Part shown: positions 8,753 to 16,941 of the stretch, piece by piece
Numbering within the stretch: position 1 is the first letter of the stretch
Layout of the letters: each line of letters begins with the position of its first letter
Assembly: GCF_029714425.1 (NCBI RefSeq)
Contig: NZ_CP121668.1
Coordinates: forward strand, 8,205,501 to 8,269,500
Source: Bradyrhizobium sp. CB2312
Lineage (GTDB): Bacteria > Pseudomonadota > Alphaproteobacteria > Rhizobiales > Xanthobacteraceae
Direction: 5' to 3'
DNA: 64,000 nt
Translations under genes and position numbers: made by a program
Notes under the pieces: model-generated
The model's input: the letters and a program-made list of their open reading frames with translations, nothing else
What the model was told of the DNA's origin: nothing
Database searches by the model: none

Positions 8753-9751
8753 ATGCAAACTGACGCCCAGAAACTTGCCGTGGCGCCCAGCACCTATGTT
8801 CGGATGAGCTATCTTGAAGCCATCATACAGGCGCAGATAGAGGAAATGGAGCTTGATGAACGGGTCATCCTCATGGGCGAGGATGCAGCGGTATATGGCG
8901 GCGACAAACTCCTCGAGCGGTTCGGAAACAGAGTTTGGAGTACACCAATCTCCGAAGGCAGTTTTACCGGCGTCGCGGTCGGCGCTGCCATCAACGGACT
9001 GCGCCCGATCGTAGACCTAACAATTGCGAGCTTCGTTTATCTGGCCTCGGACCAGATCATCAATCAGGCCTCAAAATTACGATATATGACGGGAGGTCAG
9101 ATCGCCGTTCCACTCGTGGTTCGTGCCTGTATGTACTCGATGAAGTCGGTGGCGGCCCAGCACGCCGACCGGCCTTATCCGTTCTTCATGAACGTGCCGG
9201 GCCTTAAGATCATCAGCCCGACCAGCCCCGCAGATATCAAGGGACTTTTGAAATCGGCGATTCGCGACGGCGATCCTGTACTCGTCTTCGAAGACACCCG
9301 CCTATGGCCGCTCAAGGGAGATGTGCCCACAAATCCGGAACGCATAATCCCGATCGGCAAGGCGGATATGAAATGCGAGGGAAAAGACGTAACGCTCATC
9401 GCCATTGCCGGCGCCATTCGACCGACGATGCAAGCTGTCGACGCGCTCGCCAAGCAAGGCATTTCGGTCGAAGTCATTGACCCACGTACGTTGAAGCCGC
9501 TCGACCATGAGGCGTTCAAGAAATCGGTCGCGAAGACCGGAAGGCTTGTAATCGTTGAGGACGCGCACCCTGTCTGCAACGTCGGAAGTGAAATCGCAGC
9601 TGTGATGGTGGAAGAGGCTTTCGATTTATTGAAGCGACCCATCCTGCGCCTGAGCGCTCCGGACATTCACGTGCCCTTCAGTCCGTCCCTTGAGAACGAC
9701 TTCTACCCGACGACGGAGCGCATTGTGGCTGCCGTACGGCGGCTGCTCTGA
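8753..9751 (+). CDS. 2-oxoacid/acetoin dehydrogenase E1 component, beta subunit
   Basis: A 332-residue E1-beta (transketolase-like Pyr domain followed by the C-terminal transketolase fold). Residues 20-60 read SYLEAIIQAQIEEMELDERV and then MGEDAAVYGG, where the Glu of MGED activates the thiamine ring. TPISEGSFTGVAVGAAINGL and the HADRPYPFFMNVPGLKI region are typical, and the C-terminal half holds VIDPRTLKPLD and VEDAHPVCNVGSEIA. The start lies 5 bp after the E1-alpha stop, so the subunits are cotranslated. The specificity (pyruvate, acetoin or branched-chain) is not decided by sequence alone. No matching E3 (dihydrolipoamide dehydrogenase) is present in the window. Confidence 0.9.
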   Translation: MQTDAQKLAVAPSTYVRMSYLEAIIQAQIEEMELDERVILMGEDAAVYGGDKLLERFGNRVWSTPISEGSFTGVAVGAAINGLRPIVDLTIASFVYLASDQIINQASKLRYMTGGQIAVPLVVRACMYSMKSVAAQHADRPYPFFMNVPGLKIISPTSPADIKGLLKSAIRDGDPVLVFEDTRLWPLKGDVPTNPERIIPIGKADMKCEGKDVTLIAIAGAIRPTMQAVDALAKQGISVEVIDPRTLKPLDHEAFKKSVAKTGRLVIVEDAHPVCNVGSEIAAVMVEEAFDLLKRPILRLSAPDIHVPFSPSLENDFYPTTERIVAAVRRLL

Positions 9752-9786
9752 GATCCTCGAAGACTCTGAATAGAATGGAAGTAAAG

Positions 9787-10023
9787 ATGCCGACAGACAT
9801 CATTTTACCCTCCAGTGGAATGGGTATTGAGGAAGCTACGATCGTTCGATGGTTGAAAAACATCGGAGATAAGGTCAGGGAGGGCGAAATCATCGTCGAA
9901 GTTGAGACCGCCAAGGCCGCTGTAGATATCGAAGCGCCGGTGACCGGCATATTGACGACGATCGTCGCGCCGGAAGGTGTGACGATCGAGATCAACGCGG
10001 TCATTGGGACGATTCAAGACTGA
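9787..10023 (+). CDS. Stand-alone lipoyl-domain protein (E2 N-terminal domain)
   Basis: A 78-residue protein that is just one biotinyl/lipoyl hammerhead domain. It starts MPTDIILPSSGMGIEEATI, and the lipoylation loop is VEVETAKAAVDIEAP, with Lys in the place of the usual ET-DK-A. It would carry the acyl group between E1 and the E2 core. An ATG four codons earlier (9775) is possible, but MPTDIILP is the usual start of such domains and GGAAG precedes it. Its stop overlaps the start of the next gene (TGATG), so translation is coupled. In ordinary E2 proteins this domain is fused to the core; here it is a separate gene. Confidence 0.85.
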   Translation: MPTDIILPSSGMGIEEATIVRWLKNIGDKVREGEIIVEVETAKAAVDIEAPVTGILTTIVAPEGVTIEINAVIGTIQD

Positions 10024-10718
10024 TGGCCCACCCCTTCACCGAGAATCCACTGACGCCGTTGCGGAAAGCCATCTCCGCCCGGATGACACATGCAAACCAG
10101 ACAATTCCTCACTTTCGTCTAGTTTCTAACATCGACGTTGATGCTCTCTTGCATTGGCGCACAGCGACAAATGCTGGGAATCCGACACAAAAAATATCGG
10201 TCAATGATTGTCTGATTAAGGCGGTTGCTCTGTCGTTGGTCGACAACCCCGCCGTTAACTGTCAGCTGACTGATACTGCGATCCAAAGATTTCAAAGCGC
10301 AGATATTTCGGTAGTAATTGCTGTTGAAGGTGGACTTGCGACGCCCGTCGTGCGTGGGGCCGAAGGTAAGTCTGTCATGGAAATCTCCACGATAGTAAAG
10401 GATTTCGCCGAGCGAGCAGGTCGCAACGCGCTCAAATTCAGTGAGGTATCGGGTGGATCGTTCAGCGTATCCAATCTTGGCGGGTATGGGGTTGAACAGT
10501 TCGACGCAATCATAAACGCGCCGCAATGTGCAATTCTGGCCGTGGGACGCGCGGCGCCGCGAGTAGTCGCAGATCCGCTTGGCGGAACGAGGCTCACAAC
10601 GACGATGACCTGCACGCTCTCAGTTGACCATCGCGCGATCGATGGCGCCGAGGCGGGCAAGTTCTTGCAAAGTTTGCGGGACGTCCTTGCGGATCCAGAA
10701 AGATTGAGAAGAACTTAA
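10023..10718 (+). CDS. E2 acyltransferase catalytic core (2-oxoacid dehydrogenase complex), separate gene
   Basis: A 231-residue 2-oxoacid dehydrogenase acyltransferase core. It opens with PLTPLRKAISARMTHANQTI, the start of the catalytic domain (usual RRIIARRM-SK), and contains SVNDCLIKAVA, GLATPVVRGAEGKSVMEI, FSVSNLGGYGVEQFDAIIN and the active-site motif DHRAIDG (about residues 202-208) with the catalytic His. There is no lipoyl domain (it is the upstream gene) and no peripheral subunit-binding domain, so the site that normally docks E1 and E3 is missing. Either a different docking mode is used or the domain was lost. TGATG coupling with the lipoyl gene keeps the two in step. Confidence 0.85.
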   Translation: MAHPFTENPLTPLRKAISARMTHANQTIPHFRLVSNIDVDALLHWRTATNAGNPTQKISVNDCLIKAVALSLVDNPAVNCQLTDTAIQRFQSADISVVIAVEGGLATPVVRGAEGKSVMEISTIVKDFAERAGRNALKFSEVSGGSFSVSNLGGYGVEQFDAIINAPQCAILAVGRAAPRVVADPLGGTRLTTTMTCTLSVDHRAIDGAEAGKFLQSLRDVLADPERLRRT

Positions 10719-10823
10719 GTCATTCCAGTTCCGGTAAGGAACACAGGTGGGTTTAAGAAACGCGCCGACGCCGCTTTTTTGTATACAGCCATTCTCGACG
10801 CGGAGAAAAGGAAGTGAGGCTCT

Positions 10824-11648
10824 ATGAATAATGTGATGGTGAATGGCGCGGCGATCCCGGTAATCGGGCTGGGGACCTGGACGCTCAAGGGCGAGGTGTG
10901 CTCGGAATTGGTCGCGAACTCGCTTTCGCTCGGCTATCGCCATCTCGACACCGCATCGACCTACGACAACGAGAGCGCAGTGGGCGAGGGACTGCGATTC
11001 TCCGGCGTGCCGCGCGACGACGTCTTCGTCACAACCAAAGTTTGGGATATCGCTCCGGGAGACCTGGAGCGATCGGCCGAGGAGAGCCTGAAGCGCCTTG
11101 GTCTCGAGACGGTCGACCTGCTGCTGATCCACTGGCCGAACTCGGAAATTCCGTTGGCGGGATCCATCAAGGCGCTGAACGCGGTTCGCGATTCCGGCAT
11201 GACGCGGCACATTGGCGTGTCGAACTTCCCCACCGCGATACTCGCGGAGGCGGTTCGCCTGTCGGATGCCCCCCTTGCCGCTAACCAAGTAGAGTATCAT
11301 CCATTTCTTGACCAGACCAGGGTCCATGCGGCCTGCCGAGCGGCCGGCATGGCCATGGTTGCGTATGCTCCGCTCGGTCGCGGCGAAGCGTTGTTCGAAC
11401 AAGCGGCGATCACGGATGCCGCCAAGCGGCACGGCAAAACCCCGTCACAGATCGTTCTTCGATGGCACGTGCAGCAGGAAGGCGTGGTCGCCATTCCGCG
11501 CGCCGAGCGTACGGAATGGCTGGCTGAAAACATCGATCTGTTCGATTTCGAGCTTTCCGGAGAGGAGATGTCCGCGATCTCGGGGCTCCGGGCGCGCAAC
11601 CACCGCATCTACGATCCCCATTACTCGCCTCAATGGGACGAAGGATGA
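10824..11648 (+). CDS. Aldo/keto reductase (2,5-diketo-D-gluconate reductase type)
   Basis: A 274-residue NADPH-dependent aldo/keto reductase. The catalytic tetrad is complete: Asp42 and Tyr47 in LDTASTYDNE, Lys72 in TTKVWD, His103 in LIHWPNSE. GVSNFPTAIL and the C-terminal cofactor-binding segment AIPRAERTEWLAENIDLFDF follow. The length matches the AKR5-type enzymes. The ATG follows GTGAGGCTCT. It lies 105 bp behind the E2 core and could be cotranscribed, reducing a carbonyl product of that complex; this is inference. No other gene follows on this strand for several hundred bases. Confidence 0.9.
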   Translation: MNNVMVNGAAIPVIGLGTWTLKGEVCSELVANSLSLGYRHLDTASTYDNESAVGEGLRFSGVPRDDVFVTTKVWDIAPGDLERSAEESLKRLGLETVDLLLIHWPNSEIPLAGSIKALNAVRDSGMTRHIGVSNFPTAILAEAVRLSDAPLAANQVEYHPFLDQTRVHAACRAAGMAMVAYAPLGRGEALFEQAAITDAAKRHGKTPSQIVLRWHVQQEGVVAIPRAERTEWLAENIDLFDFELSGEEMSAISGLRARNHRIYDPHYSPQWDEG

Positions 11649-12364
11649 GCTTGATTCGTCATCAAAACTTAGGATCAACCGCTAGACGGGGTTCCGGTCT
11701 AAAGTAAGTCGCAAGGTTGATAGGGCGCTCGCCAATTCATTTCACTTGACCTAGGACTCAAAGACGTGTGCGGAGAAACGATGTATTCCAGCAGCCGCGC
11801 CGTAATGTCGGGGAGATCGATTCGTGTCGTGCGATCGAGCCGATCGCTTCGATTTGCAGCGTGGGCGACCGCCTGGTCGGAGTGGGACACCGCAGATCAC
11901 GGATGACGCCCAAGGGTCGGTGACGGCGCTAACAAAAAGGCCGGGACGCGACCACGACCATCAGCAATACCATCGTGAGTGAAATGGTCGGCAGCGTCGT
12001 GCCGAAGTTCTGGGTAGCCATCCGCAGCAGCCGAACGCATATTCGGTCTTCCACGCAGGGATCGCTTCGCCAGTCGTGCCCCGCACAAATTTGGTTCAGC
12101 GCTTACGAACTCTTCGAAGCCTTTGCGCCGCGCCTAAAGGACATTCTCGCCCCATTGTGCGCGTTCCCTTCGGTTGATGGGCGTTCATAGGGATTTTGGA
12201 ACTTTTATCAGTTGAAATCCTTGAGCCCAGAACAGCGCGCAGACAGATCGCGCCTTCCGGTGGTCCGGCGACGTCCACGAACGGCCGTCCGTTCATCGAT
12301 CTTCCTTGCTTGATCGAGGGTGATCGGCCTCTTGCGGTCACGCTTTGCTTCAGGGGCTGTGAGT
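11649..12364. other. Non-coding or decayed stretch
   Basis: About 700 bases with no credible reading frame on either strand. Short frames here lack ribosome sites and recognisable motifs. I saw no terminator hairpin that I would defend. Confidence 0.4.
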
Positions 12365-12514
12365 CGCCCGGGTCGATAACCGCCTGAAGCCGGCGATCTG
12401 ATGATCTTCGACAATCGCGCGAAATTCCACTTGCCGCGACGTCTGGAACCGATGGTGGTCCGGGCGGTCATGCATCTCGGCTCCCAAGCTGAGCCGGCTC
12501 AAAAGGCGGAATAG
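12365..12514 (+). pseudogene. TauD/TfdA-like 2-oxoglutarate dioxygenase, last ~45 residues
   Basis: The plus strand reads LKPGDLMIFDNRAKFH and then MVVRAVMHLG, ending at TAG 12512. PGD-x(4)-DNR-x(3)-H is the C-terminal signature of Fe(II)/2-oxoglutarate dioxygenases of the TauD/TfdA/CAS group, with the His as iron ligand. Upstream sequence is scrambled, so only a tail remains. The end overlaps the 3' end of the SDR gene on the other strand by 16 bp. Confidence 0.45.
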
Positions 12515-13278
12515 CCACCGTCAATCACGAGAGTGTCAGCCGTGTGGTAAGATGACGCCTTGCTCATCAGATATACCGCGATTCCGCCAAAATCGGAGGG
12601 CTCGCCGACTCGTCGTTGCGGTATTCTGGGCACGACTTTGTTGATGAACCTTTGGTTGATTATGGTCTCGGCTGTCATATCACTCTTGATCCAGCCTGGG
12701 AGGATGGCGTTTGCGGTGACACCATAGCGCGCCAATTCCACACCGAGCGCGCGCACCACCGCGTTTATTGCAGCCTTTGATGCCGCATAATGCTCGTAGC
12801 GCGCCGTCCCAAAGATGGAAGCCAGGCTTGAAGTAGCAATCAGGCGCCCGAAGGCATCGCCAGCGTTGGCGCGCTCGGTCATGTGCCTAGCGGCGGCCTG
12901 TAACGTGAGGAAAACGCCGTCGAGGTTGGTGGCAAACATCTCATGCCATTCTTCTTCCGTTCGGTGGATAAAGGCGCGCCCTCCCGCGCCGCCGATGCCG
13001 GCGTTGGCGAAACAACCGTCGACCCGACCGAAGGTGTCAAGCGTCGCCTTCATTGCCGCATCGACGGATGCCCGGTCTGTGACGTCGCAGATACGTGTAT
13101 GGACTTTGCCTGGCGCCCCCGCCATGCTGGCTGCAGCACTCTTGTTCTTCTCAGCGTTGCGGGCCCAGATCGAGACGCTGCAGCCTTGGGCCGAGAGCGC
13201 CTGCGAAATTCCGAGACCTATTCCGCTATTACCGCCGGTGACCACTGCAACACGGCCCGTGAGATCAAAGATATTCAT
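12499..13278 (-). CDS. Short-chain dehydrogenase/reductase (SDR)
   Basis: A 259-residue classical SDR. It has the cofactor motif TGGNSGIG (residues 14-21), NAGIGG near 92, and the catalytic Ser151 and Tyr164-x3-Lys168 (YAASK), with the usual C-terminal LVIDGGYS. Two ATGs lie close together; the second (13278) is chosen because AAGAGG lies 8 bases before it, whereas the first would be only 2 bases away. It is the last gene of the minus-strand cluster running from 18123, 46 bp after the CoA ligase. There it would oxidise a 3-hydroxyacyl-CoA or a ring alcohol; the substrate is unknown. Confidence 0.9.
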   Translation of the reverse strand: MNIFDLTGRVAVVTGGNSGIGLGISQALSAQGCSVSIWARNAEKNKSAAASMAGAPGKVHTRICDVTDRASVDAAMKATLDTFGRVDGCFANAGIGGAGGRAFIHRTEEEWHEMFATNLDGVFLTLQAAARHMTERANAGDAFGRLIATSSLASIFGTARYEHYAASKAAINAVVRALGVELARYGVTANAILPGWIKSDMTAETIINQRFINKVVPRIPQRRVGEPSDFGGIAVYLMSKASSYHTADTLVIDGGYSAF

Positions 13279-13324
13279 GAGCATTACCTCTTGAGGACGC
13301 AGTGCGAGCAAGCGAAGCGGTGGG

Positions 13325-14803
13325 CTAGCCGGCAGCTACTTTCATCCGCGCGATTCGTTCATCACGCAGCTTGGTTCTGCGCACCTTGCCCGCCTCATCG
13401 CGAAGAGGCTCGTCGACGAACTCAAAAGTCCGCGGGCGCTTATAGCCCACCAGCCGGTCCTCGAGGTGTGCGAGCAATGCGCCCGCAGTGAGCCCCCCCC
13501 CAGCTTGGACGATGGCGTGAACAGTTGAGCCCATGTCCTCGTCTGGCATGCCGATGACAGCGCTCGACAGCACAAGGGGATGCTCTTCGATGGCGGCCTC
13601 AACTTCAGCGGGATACACGTTAGCGCCGCCGACAAGAATCATGTCGGTGCGTCGGTCGACGAGATACAAGTACCCATCCTTATCGAAATAGCCGATATCG
13701 CCCAGGGTTTCCCATCCGCCGGGAAGGACAGAAGCCGTCCCACCCCGTACGGTGTAAGCCGCTGGTCTATCGGCCGGGCGTCGCATGTAGATTTCGCCGG
13801 CCTCGCCCGGCGGCAGTACGTTACCGTCAGGGTCCACGGCAATCATCTCTCCGCCATACACACGTCCGACAGAGCCGCGGTGCTCAAGCCATTCGGATCC
13901 GGTGATTTGGGTATACACTGGGGTCTCGCTTCCGCCATAGCACTCCAAAATGGCCTCAGGCCCCAACCAGCGGATGAAAGCCTCCTTAAGCCACGGAGGG
14001 CATGGCGCAGCCAGGTGCCACAGCGTCCTGAGTGACGAGACATCGTATCGGTCACGCAACTCTTTTGGCAGCCGCCAGATCCGGTTCATCATCGTCGGGA
14101 CAAGATAGATCCACGTTGCGCTCCGGCGTTCGACTTCTGCGAGCACAAGCTCGGCGTCGAAGCTAGGCATTAGCACCAAGTGGGCGTGCTGAAGAAACGC
14201 TTCGAGCGCACACAGAAAAGGCCCACCATGATACAGCGGCGCCGGTATGAGCATCGTGTCGTCGGCTCGCACGCGCCAGCTGCCGTCGCCAGCCGGCGCG
14301 GCAAAGGTCAAGCCGGGTGAGTTCGTGAAAACAAGCTTAGGACGACCTGTAGAACCGCCTGACGTCATAGCTTTGATACACGGAGAAACGCGCGACTTTA
14401 GCGGCCGGTCATCATCGCAAAGCGCCAGGAGATCCGCCACGCTAACTCGTCGCCGGTCCACCTCCATGCCGGGTAGGGCGATCACGACGCGTGCATCGGC
14501 TACATCGAGGATGGCCTGCAACTCGACGTTCGTTAGCCGGAAGGACACTGGTTGCGGCGTAGCGCCGAGTTTCCATGCGGCCCAGCAAGCCTCGATGAAC
14601 TCAATCCCGTTTGGCATCCCAATCGTCACGACATCGCCAATCTTAATGCCGAGTTCCTCAAGCGCGCGCGCAATACGATTCGTTCGGGCTTCCAACTGCG
14701 CCCAGGTGAGGGTTGTCTCTCCACAACTAACTGCTGGCATATTGGGCGTCGCGTGGGCTCGTCGAAACAACATCTCGCCCAACGGGATCATGTCTTCAGT
14801 CAT
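13325..14803 (-). CDS. AMP-forming acyl-CoA synthetase (CoA ligase)
   Basis: A 492-residue member of the ANL superfamily that activates a carboxylic acid to its acyl-CoA through an acyl-AMP. Motifs in order: the phosphate loop MTSGGSTGRPKLVF (near residue 166), LECYGGSETP (A5), GDIGYFDKDGYLYLVDRRTD (A7/A8 hinge region), GGANVYPAEVEAAIEEHP, and the closing GKVRRTKL with the catalytic lysine of A10. The length and the variant SGGSTGRPK loop resemble the BaiB/steroid-side-chain type of short ligases, but the substrate is not certain. The ATG directly abuts the stop of a decayed upstream gene (TAAATG). Confidence 0.88.
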   Translation of the reverse strand: MTEDMIPLGEMLFRRAHATPNMPAVSCGETTLTWAQLEARTNRIARALEELGIKIGDVVTIGMPNGIEFIEACWAAWKLGATPQPVSFRLTNVELQAILDVADARVVIALPGMEVDRRRVSVADLLALCDDDRPLKSRVSPCIKAMTSGGSTGRPKLVFTNSPGLTFAAPAGDGSWRVRADDTMLIPAPLYHGGPFLCALEAFLQHAHLVLMPSFDAELVLAEVERRSATWIYLVPTMMNRIWRLPKELRDRYDVSSLRTLWHLAAPCPPWLKEAFIRWLGPEAILECYGGSETPVYTQITGSEWLEHRGSVGRVYGGEMIAVDPDGNVLPPGEAGEIYMRRPADRPAAYTVRGGTASVLPGGWETLGDIGYFDKDGYLYLVDRRTDMILVGGANVYPAEVEAAIEEHPLVLSSAVIGMPDEDMGSTVHAIVQAGGGLTAGALLAHLEDRLVGYKRPRTFEFVDEPLRDEAGKVRRTKLRDERIARMKVAAG

Positions 14804-15010
14804 TTATTTCGCTTCCAGTACAGACTTTGCCTTTTCGCAGACGCGCTTGGACAGCTCGGCCGCGTCATGCCCACGCAGCCTAATGTATTGAGGGTTCAGC
14901 TATTGCTCGATGCAATCAAGGGCATGGTCACGCTGAATTTCCACATTTTCTTGATTAACTGCGAGGAAATCCTGCGCCCACCCGCTACGCCAACGCTCGG
15001 TTGTTTTCTC
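14804..15010 (-). pseudogene. Unidentified gene, decayed C-terminal end
   Basis: Upstream of the CoA ligase the same strand reads TTERWRSGWAQDFLAVNQEN and later LRGHDAAELSKRVCEK before TAA at 14804, with one internal TAG. The coding-like composition and exact abutment to the ligase start suggest the end of a former operon gene. I do not recognise the family; the acidic DFLAVNQENVEI stretch is a little like the tail of Rieske oxygenase large subunits, but this is weak. Confidence 0.35.
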
Positions 15011-15159
15011 GGTGACCTCCCGAGTCTATTGAGCACCTGGGCCGTGAATTCGCGAGCGTGCGCTCTGATACTTTTAGTCGCCGCTCTAGCGAGAAAGGCA
15101 ACAAGTGGAGAAGTGCGTCGGCTAGGTTACCGAAGTTAGTTGCCAACCCTCACCGACTA

Positions 15160-15575
15160 GACGGCCCCAAATGGGCCTCTTCACGCACGGTCGGGGTCGA
15201 CTCCAAGCTAGTCTCCACCATGGAAATGGACTCTACCCGCCGGCGACAACGACATCCATGCGATTCGACCACCACCCGTTTTTTGGCAGCAATCGCGACT
15301 GCGATCCGCCAAGAGGTGCTGACGTTCGATTGTCATGCCTGAAACAAATACAGGTAGGCCCGCGCGAAGGGCAGCTGTTCGAGCAACGGGCTGTCGTACC
15401 TGGTGGAAAGTGCCGAGGCAAAAATCGCTCATCGATTTCAGCAAGATCGATGCCCGAGCGCTCGATCGCGGCTCGGATTGCATGCGCCGCGCGAGTAAGG
15501 GAGGGCGAAAGCGCCCTTGTATGCTCGCCCTATTGGAACGCGGGCTGTTGAAACAATTAGCGCTTCGCGCTTTGA
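15160..15575 (-). pseudogene. Acetyl-CoA acyltransferase (thiolase), decayed N-terminal half
   Basis: The start KREALIVSTARVPIGRAYKG is the conserved thiolase N-terminus. Other frames continue in order with VARTAALRAGLPVFVSGMTI and ERQ, where the active-site cysteine region (usual NRQCSSGLQA) has decayed, and then RVESISMVETSLE (usual GGVESIS). At least three frameshifts and stops are present, and the second half is gone. It sits between the acyl-CoA dehydrogenases and the CoA ligase in the same orientation, exactly where a thiolase would complete a beta-oxidation operon. Confidence 0.72.
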
Positions 15576-15800
15576 AAAACTCCTGCCGATCGTGATTGGT
15601 CTACAAGAGGATGGACATTCGCGAATGCTGGCGTTTACAGCTGCGAGTCCGCTAGTCGCGGTCAAACTGGGTAGGCGCTTCGAATGTGAGTCGCCACGAT
15701 CCTCGACAACCGACCTGGTCCGCCCAGTGAAAGGGTCCGCCATCTATGTTGGGGCTAGACTCATAGCTCCAGATTGAGATCGCGAGGTGCATTTTTGACC

Positions 15801-16937
15801 CTAGTACCCCGCTAGCTTCGCTAAGAAGTTCGCATGGTAGTCGGCGTCGCCGAACAATTCAGCCAGTACTCGCTGTCGTTTCATGTATAAGCCGATATCA
15901 TACTCGTCGGTCATGCCGATGCCGCCGTGCATCTGTATGCCTTCCTGAACAGCGAGCGCGCTAGCCATGCCGCTCATGGCCTTGGCTACCATCACCGCCT
16001 GATCGGCCCTCTCGTCTTTGCCGTCCAGCAGCTGCTGGGCCTTGAGCACGGCGGCACGGGCAACCTCCATCTCCGCATAGAGATGGGCGGCGCGGTGCTG
16101 CAACGCTTGGAACGAGCCGATCAGGCGACCGAACTGCTTGCGCTGCTTGAGGTAACCGACGGTCATGGCCAAGGCGTGAGAGCCTACCCCCACCAATTCA
16201 GCCGAGACACCGGCGCGCAATGCGCTGAGCGTTGCCGTCAGGATGCCGAACCCGAGATCTATCTCTCCAATGACTGCGTCCCGGGAGACCTGTACGCCGC
16301 CGAACTTCACACGAGCGGCGAGGCTGGCGTCGGCGAGCCGGTCGGCTTCGGCCGTGAGATTAGCAACATTACTCTCGACTAAAAAGAGAGTGATGCCTAG
16401 CGGCTCGTGCTCGGAACCTGCGGTCCGGGCCGCCACGATCAAGAAGTTCGCCACGTGGCCGTAGGTCACGAAACGTTTTTCGCCCAGCAAGCGGAAGCCG
16501 TTGCCGACCCGCTCGGCATGAAGCCCGATCCGCTCCGGCCGATGGCGGGCGGTCTCGTCAACGGCGAGCGCGCCCACCGCCTCGCCGGCCAAGACGCGCG
16601 GTAGCCAGGCCTGGCGTTGAGTCGCCGATCCGCCTTTCAGCGTCGTCACCGCACCTACCGCCGTTTCAAGAAACGGCGAGGGCGTCAGGTTACGCCCAAT
16701 CTCCTCCAGCACAATGCCGGCCTCGACATGACCGAGTCCTAAACCGCCGTCGACCTCGTCCATCAGGACGCCGGTCAGGCCGAGCTCAGCGAAGCGCTTC
16801 CAGAGCTCAGGCGAGAAGCCGGTCCGGTCGTCGGCATCTCGCAGTGCGCGCATATGGCTGACCGATGCTTGCTCGGCAAGGAACGGCCGCACCGTGTCAG
16901 CGAGCATTGCCTGGTCTTCGTTGTGAAAGAGAGGCAC
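15801..16937 (-). CDS. Acyl-CoA dehydrogenase, second of a pair
   Basis: A 378-residue FAD-dependent acyl-CoA dehydrogenase that introduces the 2,3-double bond and passes electrons to ETF. The family fold is visible: FHNEDQAMLADTVRPFLAEQ, LGLTGVLMDEVDGGLGLGHV, the flavin region, RKQFGRLIGSFQALQHRAA, and MHGGIGMTDEYDIGLYMKR. The first half of the flavin site is divergent (ALAVDETARH instead of the usual TEP-GSD), as is common when one subunit of a heteromeric pair is partly degenerate. The start is GTG 16937, only 4 bp after the partner gene's stop, so the two are probably subunits of one alpha2beta2 enzyme, as known for sterol side-chain dehydrogenases. Confidence 0.85.
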   Translation of the reverse strand: MPLFHNEDQAMLADTVRPFLAEQASVSHMRALRDADDRTGFSPELWKRFAELGLTGVLMDEVDGGLGLGHVEAGIVLEEIGRNLTPSPFLETAVGAVTTLKGGSATQRQAWLPRVLAGEAVGALAVDETARHRPERIGLHAERVGNGFRLLGEKRFVTYGHVANFLIVAARTAGSEHEPLGITLFLVESNVANLTAEADRLADASLAARVKFGGVQVSRDAVIGEIDLGFGILTATLSALRAGVSAELVGVGSHALAMTVGYLKQRKQFGRLIGSFQALQHRAAHLYAEMEVARAAVLKAQQLLDGKDERADQAVMVAKAMSGMASALAVQEGIQMHGGIGMTDEYDIGLYMKRQRVLAELFGDADYHANFLAKLAGY

Positions 16938-16941
16938 AGCG

